11,179 nucleotides of DNA from Candidatus Aenigmatarchaeota archaeon (GTDB lineage: Archaea > Aenigmatarchaeota > Aenigmatarchaeia > Aenigmatarchaeales > Aenigmatarchaeaceae). Under the pieces are notes generated by a model. The model had not been told where the DNA came from. It saw nothing but the letters and a program-made list of their open reading frames with translations, and did not search any database. The number at the start of each line of letters is the position of its first letter. Position 1 is the stretch's first letter. A program made the translations under genes and the position numbers. Below are positions 6,494 through 11,179 of this stretch, one piece after another. The DNA is taken from NCBI GenBank assembly GCA_011773475.1, contig WVXN01000036.1, forward strand, positions 23,644 to 34,822, in the 5' to 3' direction.

Positions 6494-8674
6494 TTATTTC
6501 CTCTTTTTAGCAGTTTCTATTCTTGATCTTACAGATTCTATATATGTTTCTGCCATTCTTAATTGTCCTATTTTAGTTTTTTCTTCAGCTAAATTAATTT
6601 CCAACTCTATATCATAAGTATCTATTTTCTTCTTCTTTAAAGCTTCTATTTCCTTTCTTAATTCTTCTATTTCTTTCTTGTAAGTTTCATATTTTTCTAA
6701 TTCCTCATCACTGATTCTGAACGTGTCATGTAATAATGGTCTGAATGATATGAACCATGGTTTACCATTGTTATAAGCTGGGTTTTGAATTAAACCTGCA
6801 CCAACCTCGAGCTTCGGAATGCTTGTTGAGTATTGCCAACCATATTTAGTTTTTATTCTGTTTATATCACCTGCATACTTGGTTCTCATCTGAGCTTCTG
6901 TTGCTATAACAGCTCTTATTGCTCCCTTGAAATCTAACAACACCTGTGATATCATAATTAATCCAATTCCCCATTTTCTGAATTCTCTTACTGCCCTTTC
7001 TAATGCAAGATAACCTCCGCCTTCGAGGGCAGACACTTTTCTCTTTACATATTTTGGTAGAAGTCTGTGAACCTCATCATATACCATCAAAACTTTTAAT
7101 TTTGTTGATTCTGACCATGAAATTGTGAACATGTAATCTATGGTTTTTCTTACAAAATAATCCAACTGTTCAGGAGTCAATTTGTTTAGTACAAATACAG
7201 TTATTTCACCTTTCTTTATGAATTTTTCTATTTCAACTTTCATGAAAGGATCTGTTACTTGAATAATCGTTCCTTTGAATGCTCTTGCTTCTTCTCCCTT
7301 GATTCCGAATTTATTATAGATGTTTAGCATTCTTTTATCAGTGCATGGTCTTATGAATCCTGTCCATTGAGCTGTTGGGTCAAAAACTATTACAGGTACC
7401 CCTCTTTTCAAAAGCTCTTCAGCAATAACCATTGATGCTACTGATTTTCCAGAACCAGTTCCGCCAGCCACTATTAAATGGGTCATCAAATCGTTTGGAT
7501 CAATGTAAGCATTAACTTTTGTTTCCGATATTCTACCAACCAACAAACCTTTCTTTGGAAGCTTCTTTAGGTCCACAGGCCTTACATATCTTGCTCTGTA
7601 AACCTTCTTCAATCTTGTTTTTTCATATAATTTTTTAATTAAATACAATCCAGGTATTAAAATAAACAATATTATCCAGGTTATCCAATTAGTGAAGATA
7701 GCCCATAGCCAAGGTACTAGCCAAAAAGGCTTTACAACATTAAAAGATTCTACAGCACTAGCTCTTTTTTCCTCTTCTTTATCTTTATACATTGCAATGG
7801 CTTCAATAATGTAAATGCCAGGTTCAGTATCATTAGGTATCAAAATACTTCTGTCAAATGATAGAGAAGTTTCTATTGCTACAGTTTCACCTGTTCTCGC
7901 TATTACAGTATCATTCTCAACTGATCTTATCGTGTAATTAATAAATATGTCTACCCTCTTAGTTAAACCAAGATTGTATAAAGTTACCAAGTATTTTAAA
8001 TTGTTACCCGGATAAACGTTTTTTGTTATTGGATCAACTTTTATATCTAATAATTTTTCAGCTTCGTATTCAACCCTTAAAATAACAGCTACCATTTTAG
8101 TGATATTTCCAGATTTAATTGTAATTCTTCCATTGTATACTCCTGGAAGGGTTGTTGGTAGAGTAAAGAATTTTATATTAGCATAATAAGTTTCTCCAGG
8201 ATCTACATTAAATTTATCTTTTTCAAACAAGGTGTAAGGCCATATATCACCCTCTGCAGACATTTGAATAGTTGTCCGATCATCTTGATAGTTAGTAATT
8301 CCCAAAGAAACTACTTGATATTCCCCAGGATAAAGCCATACTTCAATTGTGTTTGTTGAGAGAAGTAAAGAAGGAAGCACTCCTATTCCTTCTTCTTCCT
8401 CTTCGGGTGTAATAAAGGCTCCTCCTGGACCTCCTCCAGGTGGTGGTTGATATGGTGTTGGACATGGACAAACTTGACAACCAGCAGTAGCACCAGAAGT
8501 ACACCAGCAACAACCTACTGCTTCACAACTCGGTTCAGTGTAATAAAGAGAACAAATTATAGGTCGTGTTGTGTAATAAATATTTCCTTGAATCCATTCT
8601 AAATTTTGTGCATATACTATTGGTGAAAATAATGTAAACAAGATTAAAAAACTAAAAAAACAGATTTTTTTCAT
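6494..8674 (-). CDS. Membrane-anchored HerA/FtsK-type ATPase with extracellular Ig-like and Cys-rich domains
   Basis: Order in 726 residues: signal peptide 1-22; Cys-rich module 41-71 (eight Cys, including GCCWC); Pro/Gly linker 72-86; two Ig-like beta domains about 105-204 and 206-313 of the archaeal COG1470/NEW3 type; transmembrane helix about 322-345; then a cytosolic HerA/VirB4/FtsK-superfamily ATPase. Motifs: LMTHLIVAGGTGSGKS with Walker A 404-411, Walker B VLMVYDEVHRLLP (528-540, D533/E534), and a sensor-type IGLIMISQ (570-577). A charged helical tail covers 654-726. HerA-family enzymes are hexameric translocases or helicases. Here the HAS-barrel normally ahead of the ATPase appears replaced by ectodomain plus membrane helix, and no NurA nuclease is nearby. 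Substrate unknown: DNA or protein export are both possible. First gene of a four-gene operon. Confidence 0.88.
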   Translation of the reverse strand: MKKICFFSFLILFTLFSPIVYAQNLEWIQGNIYYTTRPIICSLYYTEPSCEAVGCCWCTSGATAGCQVCPCPTPYQPPPGGGPGGAFITPEEEEEGIGVLPSLLLSTNTIEVWLYPGEYQVVSLGITNYQDDRTTIQMSAEGDIWPYTLFEKDKFNVDPGETYYANIKFFTLPTTLPGVYNGRITIKSGNITKMVAVILRVEYEAEKLLDIKVDPITKNVYPGNNLKYLVTLYNLGLTKRVDIFINYTIRSVENDTVIARTGETVAIETSLSFDRSILIPNDTEPGIYIIEAIAMYKDKEEEKRASAVESFNVVKPFWLVPWLWAIFTNWITWIILFILIPGLYLIKKLYEKTRLKKVYRARYVRPVDLKKLPKKGLLVGRISETKVNAYIDPNDLMTHLIVAGGTGSGKSVASMVIAEELLKRGVPVIVFDPTAQWTGFIRPCTDKRMLNIYNKFGIKGEEARAFKGTIIQVTDPFMKVEIEKFIKKGEITVFVLNKLTPEQLDYFVRKTIDYMFTISWSESTKLKVLMVYDEVHRLLPKYVKRKVSALEGGGYLALERAVREFRKWGIGLIMISQVLLDFKGAIRAVIATEAQMRTKYAGDINRIKTKYGWQYSTSIPKLEVGAGLIQNPAYNNGKPWFISFRPLLHDTFRISDEELEKYETYKKEIEELRKEIEALKKKKIDTYDIELEINLAEEKTKIGQLRMAETYIESVRSRIETAKKRK

Positions 8675-8696
8675 TACAATCAGCTAATAAAGTTTT

Positions 8697-8705
8697 GTAT
8701 TTATC
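8697..8705 (-). promoter_or_regulatory. TATA-like box of the HerA-like/MinD operon
   Basis: The minus strand reads GATAAATAC, about 27 bases before the ATG at 8674, which predicts a leaderless or nearly leaderless start. Only a weak TGAT precedes the ATG, so initiation may not depend on a Shine-Dalgarno pairing. Confidence 0.35.
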
Positions 8706-8750
8706 ATTTTTATTATTGCACTTAATTAGTATAACTTTGAATAACAGAAT

Positions 8751-8772
8751 ATAAATAAAAAATAAAAAACAA
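8751..8772 (-). terminator. T-rich intrinsic terminator of the surface-protein operon
   Basis: The minus strand is almost pure T (TTGTTTTTTATTTTTTATTT) beginning about eight bases after the stop codon of the last operon gene. Archaeal RNA polymerase terminates on U-runs without needing a hairpin, so this is a convincing operon end. Confidence 0.6.
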
Positions 8773-8779
8773 GAGATTA

Positions 8780-9706
8780 TCATATTATTTCTATGAACAA
8801 CCTGAATTTGCTAGGGCCTCTATAGATTCCTATGTTAGGATCTACATAACCCAAACCGTATTTAAGACTCTGGCTTTCCTGATATTCTCTAGAAGGTGCT
8901 CCCATATCAACCTGAACTATATATTTTCCCTTTGGAATATCTTTATCTACTTCAACTTCAACCCAAATTTCTTTTATATAATCAGGTTGTAATTTTGGCC
9001 AATAAGTTCCAAAGTTAAATTCTGTTTTACCAGATTCTTTTTCATAAACCACTGTTTTTATATGTTCTTTAGCTACTTCTGGATCCTGTTCTACCATCTG
9101 TTCACTTATACCCCATTTAGCCTCTGATAAGAGTAGTCCCTCTTCCGGATAGCTTGTTTGAAGTCCAACTCCAAAACGTTTCATTGCTCCAGGAATTGCT
9201 CTTACCCAGAATCTATGTCTTACTATCACGCCGTTTTCTTTTATTTCAAACAAACCATGACCAGTTGTTGTGGGCTCTGTTGGATTTTGAAGCCAATTCT
9301 GATTTATTATTACGTATTTTTGAACGGGAAATGTTCCTAAACTCCATATGGGTTCTCTATCTCCTGCTTCTACAAGATCTTCTAATATATCTACAAAACT
9401 TTCTTTGTATAGTGGAAGCCACTCTGGTTGCTTCCAATAAGATTCATTCACATTTTCCGGATTATCCCTGATTATCCCTCTTTCCCACATATATTTAATT
9501 TGGTCAAAATCAGCTGCTTTTGGCGGTAACAAACTATAGTACTCAGGATTTCCGCTTCTTGAGTAATCATATTTTGGTTTCGATTCTATGATGGTGCTGC
9601 CTGTTACTGTAAATTCTTCATAGTTGTCTACATAGTATAATACAGATATGGCTATTATTGCAATTATTACGTATAAAGCGGTTCTTCTAAATTTATTTTT
9701 TTTCAA
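8780..9706 (-). CDS. Membrane-anchored extracellular protein with FTVTG motif
   Basis: No family recognised. About 308 residues. A basic N-terminus (KKNKFRRT) precedes one hydrophobic helix (about residues 10-25 from this start), predicting an N-in, C-out anchored protein. Next comes EEFTVTGSTII, then a soluble domain with no cysteine, rich in aromatic residues. Its C-terminal half looks beta-rich (EIWVEVEVDKDIPKGKYIVQVD; KFRLFIEII at the end), as in Ig-like surface domains. TTG at 9706 is chosen because GAGGTGA (9712-9718) lies five bases upstream. A GTG three codons earlier (9715) overlaps that site and is less likely. The ribosome binding site overlaps the TAG of the small gene upstream, so they are coupled. 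Likely a cell-surface component working with the other two exported proteins of this operon. Confidence 0.82.
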   Translation of the reverse strand: MKKNKFRRTALYVIIAIIAISVLYYVDNYEEFTVTGSTIIESKPKYDYSRSGNPEYYSLLPPKAADFDQIKYMWERGIIRDNPENVNESYWKQPEWLPLYKESFVDILEDLVEAGDREPIWSLGTFPVQKYVIINQNWLQNPTEPTTTGHGLFEIKENGVIVRHRFWVRAIPGAMKRFGVGLQTSYPEEGLLLSEAKWGISEQMVEQDPEVAKEHIKTVVYEKESGKTEFNFGTYWPKLQPDYIKEIWVEVEVDKDIPKGKYIVQVDMGAPSREYQESQSLKYGLGYVDPNIGIYRGPSKFRLFIEII

Positions 9707-9720
9707 TTTTTTCACCTCTA
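9699..9720 (-). repeat. Copy 1 of a 22-bp repeated translation-initiation block
   Basis: Identical over 22 bases to 9860-9881. On the minus strand it comprises TAGAGGTGA followed by a run of A, a TTG codon and two lysine codons. It provides the ribosome binding site and start of the 308-residue protein, and its first three bases are the stop codon of the small gene. Confidence 0.8.
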
Positions 9721-9867
9721 TCTAAATCTCTTATTTATTGGTTTCACATGATGTCCAAGATCGTCTATCAAAAATTCTTCTTTTAGAAACTTCTTAACAT
9801 TCTTTATGATTTCCATTTCATCTAAAGTTTCATCTATAGTAAAAACTATACTAACCATCTTTTTCAA
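9718..9867 (-). CDS. Small soluble protein of 49 residues, function unknown
   Basis: A short open frame lies in the gap between the sequon-rich gene and the anchored-protein gene. It starts with TTG (9865-9867) five bases behind a strong GAGGTGA site (9873-9879) and ends with a TAG that overlaps the next ribosome binding site. The product begins MKKMVSIVFTIDETLDEMEI and ends DDLGHHVKPINKRFR. It has no signal peptide or membrane helix, with an acidic helix-like middle and a basic end, so it should stay in the cytoplasm, unlike its neighbours. Strong initiation signal, tight packing on both sides and a full fill of the gap support a real gene. A GTG three codons earlier is an alternative start (52 aa). 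No family recognised. Confidence 0.6.
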   Translation of the reverse strand: MKKMVSIVFTIDETLDEMEIIKNVKKFLKEEFLIDDLGHHVKPINKRFR

Positions 9868-9881
9868 TTTTTTCACCTCTA
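9860..9881 (-). repeat. Copy 2 of a 22-bp repeated translation-initiation block
   Basis: Exact match to 9699-9720. It supplies the ribosome binding site and TTG start of the 49-residue gene. A partial third copy (16 bases, the A-rich/TTG part) is at 11029-11044, ahead of the first gene of the operon. Confidence 0.8.
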
Positions 9882-9887
9882 CTCAAT

Positions 9888-10484
9888 TTATGGGAAATCT
9901 GCGAAAACGTAAAGCTTTTCTGCATAAGTGCCTTGATTACAATTCGAGAAATTACCCCATAACCAAAGTTCCCAATTATTACTGGCAGGACTAAAAGTAG
10001 TGCCTCCAGCTAAAGTTACGTTGGTTGTATTTAACTGAGGTTCGCTTGCTGGTGTATCAGCTGTATATACAGCACCTGTGGAATTGTTAGCAAAGTAGTG
10101 TAAGTCTATACAACCTGCTGGGCTTCCTTGGGTACCCCAATTAGAAACATTTGTTGATATGTTAAGTGTGGTTGGAGTAGTTGTACCCGTGTTATCAATA
10201 AGGATTATTCCATTACTATTGCTTTGGTTATTATTAGCAAATTTTACTGTTGCATTTGCCCAAGCAGTAGTTCCAGTAGAGCTGTTAAAATCTATGTTAT
10301 AAGATGTTGCAGTACCTGTTGGAGACGATGCGTCCCAACCCTGACCAAGTAGTTGAACGCTAATTTGATCTAATTGTTCAACATTAAAGTACAAGATTGT
10401 TTCTGTCCATTCAACTGCTGCTAATGCTGGTATAGTTAAAACAGATAAGATAACTAGTAAAACTAATATCAATTTTTTATCCAT
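9888..10484 (-). CDS. Secreted, heavily N-glycosylated beta-rich surface protein (predicted)
   Basis: No family recognised. It has a clear cleavable signal peptide (1-22, ending PALA/A), then about 176 residues rich in Asn, Thr, Ser and Gly. Ten N-X-S/T sequons are visible at N67, 77, 86, 108, 112, 133, 134, 152, 155 and 178. There are two cysteines (125, 182), which could pair. There is no C-terminal anchor, so it is either released or held by partners. The low-charge, Thr/Asn-rich beta pattern fits S-layer-like or filament subunits, but the protein carries no class III (prepilin) leader. The ATG at 10484 has a strong GGAGG site (10493-10497) right behind the preceding stop, so it is the second gene of the operon and probably strongly translated. 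Confidence 0.82.
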   Translation of the reverse strand: MDKKLILVLLVILSVLTIPALAAVEWTETILYFNVEQLDQISVQLLGQGWDASSPTGTATSYNIDFNSSTGTTAWANATVKFANNNQSNSNGIILIDNTGTTTPTTLNISTNVSNWGTQGSPAGCIDLHYFANNSTGAVYTADTPASEPQLNTTNVTLAGGTTFSPASNNWELWLWGNFSNCNQGTYAEKLYVFADFP

Positions 10485-10492
10485 TTTTTATT

Positions 10493-10497
10493 CCTCC
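10493..10497 (-). promoter_or_regulatory. Strong ribosome binding site of the sequon-rich surface protein
   Basis: GGAGG on the minus strand, eight bases before the ATG and directly behind the stop codon of the previous gene. It is the best Shine-Dalgarno match in the window, in keeping with an abundant surface protein. Confidence 0.65.
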
Positions 10498-10500
10498 AAT

Positions 10501-11016
10501 TTAAAATTTTAAATTTTGTGTTATTTTAAACTTTATTGAAGTCTCTAAAGGACCTTCTATAACTATGTAATATTTGCCTGCTTCATTTTTATTTATATCG
10601 AAATTACCTGAAAAATTGTCTGTTTTTCTTTTTTCATCGCAACATCCGGTTCCTGTTTTTATAAATCCACGAACACCATTTTTCCACTCATTGAAAGTAG
10701 GTTCATCATATATCATTGCCCAAACTGATTCGTCCGATATCATTTCGAAAGTATATCTTCCAGGTTCCAATTCTAAAGATTCATAATATGGAAGAGTTTC
10801 AGTTATGTCTCTTGCTATGACTTCATTTCCAGTAACAGTAAATTCCGAGACTACTCTTTCTCTAGTTTCTTGAGCTTCAGTTTTTTCTGTTCCTGCTACT
10901 AAACCTGTTGGTACAGAGAACACATTGAAATAAAGACCTGCTGCTACTATTACAATTATTATTAGAATAATAGCCGCAAACCACTTTCTACTCCTTGTTT
11001 TCTTCTCTTTTTCCAT
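10501..11016 (-). CDS. Membrane-anchored extracellular beta-domain protein with FTVTG motif
   Basis: No family recognised. The 171 residues comprise a basic cytoplasmic N-terminus (MEKEKKTRSRKW), a transmembrane helix (13-30), a linker, the motif SEFTVTGNEVIARD (57-70), then a beta-rich domain. The stretch LEPGRYTFEMISDESVWAMI (83-102) and the later EAGKYYIVIEGP (145-156) have the feel of PPC- or CARDB-like beta-sandwich domains. A vicinal CC pair sits at 125-126. The N-terminal helix is not a prepilin leader (no G and E at the expected places). The ATG has a GGGGGT site (11022-11027). It is the first gene of the four-gene surface operon, 16 bases ahead of the sequon-rich gene. Likely the membrane-proximal member of a surface assembly. 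Confidence 0.8.
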   Translation of the reverse strand: MEKEKKTRSRKWFAAIILIIIVIVAAGLYFNVFSVPTGLVAGTEKTEAQETRERVVSEFTVTGNEVIARDITETLPYYESLELEPGRYTFEMISDESVWAMIYDEPTFNEWKNGVRGFIKTGTGCCDEKRKTDNFSGNFDINKNEAGKYYIVIEGPLETSIKFKITQNLKF

Positions 11017-11076
11017 TTTTTACCCCCATTTTTCAATTTTTTCAATAATCTCTACTTATCTTTTTGATATTTCTCC

Positions 11077-11085
11077 CATATATAA
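11077..11085 (-). promoter_or_regulatory. TATA box of the surface-protein operon
   Basis: The minus strand reads TTATATATG after a purine-rich GAAAA that could be BRE. Transcription would begin near 11052-11056, leaving a leader of about 36-40 bases with the GGGGGT ribosome binding site. A 13-bp palindrome (ATTTATCATAAAT, 11101-11113) lies about 16 bases further upstream and could be a regulator site. Confidence 0.5.
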
Positions 11086-11138
11086 TTTTCTATTCTTAAT
11101 ATTTATCATAAATTTTGCTTTTTTTAGTTTTTTCTTTT

Positions 11139-11154
11139 AAAAAACAAAGCTTTG
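11139..11154 (-). terminator. Possible terminator of a gene entering from the right edge
   Basis: On the minus strand a self-complementary CAAAGCTTTG is followed at once by six T and further T/A-rich DNA. This would suit the 3' end of a minus-strand transcript whose body lies beyond the window. The stem has no loop, so the T-run would be the working part. Confidence 0.3.
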
Positions 11155-11179
11155 CAGGTCCCACTCTTCTTTGAAAAAC

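Larger units (their letters stand above)
8675..8779. other. Intergenic region between the two large operons
   Basis: Separates the surface-protein operon from the HerA-like operon. It holds the T-rich terminator of the former next to its stop codon and a TATA-like element for the latter. I see no small gene or structured RNA in it. Confidence 0.6.

Noticed and set aside
6494..8674. HerA-NurA DNA-end resection role
   Set aside because: No NurA gene in the operon and the protein has a signal peptide, ectodomain and membrane helix, unlike repair HerA.
8609..8674. Lipoprotein signal in the HerA-like protein (Cys5)
   Set aside because: Cys5 lies before the hydrophobic core, not at its end, and there is no lipobox.
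9707..9715. GTG start for the 308-residue protein
   Set aside because: The GTG lies inside the GAGGTGA ribosome binding site, so the ribosome should start at the TTG three codons later. Kept only as an alternative.
9154..9994. Plus-strand frames in the surface operon, including one over the 49-residue gene
   Set aside because: Antisense to real genes; no initiation signals. The minus strand explains the region better.
10930..11016. Type IV pilin (class III) leader on the 171-residue protein
   Set aside because: No Gly/Ala before the hydrophobic stretch with the usual downstream Glu; it looks like a plain membrane anchor.
1..11179. CRISPR array, tRNA, rRNA, C/D box RNA, transposon or attachment site
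   Set aside because: No regularly spaced repeats, no tRNA T-arm or rRNA-like blocks, no paired C and D boxes and no terminal inverted repeats with a transposase seen. The only exact repeat noted is the 22-bp start block.

Overview
The window looks like a piece of an archaeal genome, most likely a DPANN-type lineage. It carries an archaeal L10e (uL16) ribosomal protein, a DUF1512 family protein (known only from archaea), archaeal TATA-box promoters placed about 26 bases ahead of start codons, strong Shine-Dalgarno matches inside operons, very AT-rich DNA and many secreted or membrane proteins. The DPANN placement is inference, and I cannot name a phylum. All twelve convincing genes lie on the minus strand, so the transcription order runs from high to low coordinates.

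Right part (11179 to 8780): a promoter region leads into an apparent four-gene surface operon. It encodes a membrane-anchored beta-rich protein (171 aa), a secreted protein packed with N-glycosylation sequons (198 aa), a 49-residue small protein not obvious from ORF length, and a second membrane-anchored extracellular protein (about 308 aa). The first and last members share an E-FTVTG motif just outside their membrane anchor. A T-rich terminator follows.

Centre (8674 to 3116): four genes with 2-base, 8-base and 1-base junctions. They encode (1) a signal-peptide protein with a Cys-rich module and two Ig-like domains outside, one transmembrane helix, and a HerA/FtsK-type P-loop ATPase inside; (2) a 529-residue soluble coiled-coil protein; (3) a signal-peptide protein with an Ig-like ectodomain, one transmembrane helix and a cytoplasmic coiled coil; and (4) a MinD/ParA-type ATPase with a C-terminal amphipathic helix. 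This looks like a single envelope-associated machine with two ATPases. I know of no described system with this composition, and it is the main candidate for new biology here.

Left part (3078 to 1): shorter transcription units, several with promoters that predict leaderless mRNAs. They encode a small membrane protein overlapping a CTP-dependent dolichol/diacylglycerol-kinase-like enzyme, a six-cysteine anchored extracellular protein, the DUF1512 protein (its promoter holds a perfect 16-bp palindrome), and ribosomal protein L10e. The first 36 bases probably belong to another gene cut by the window edge. I see no tRNA, rRNA, CRISPR array, transposase or insertion sequence, and no credible plus-strand gene.
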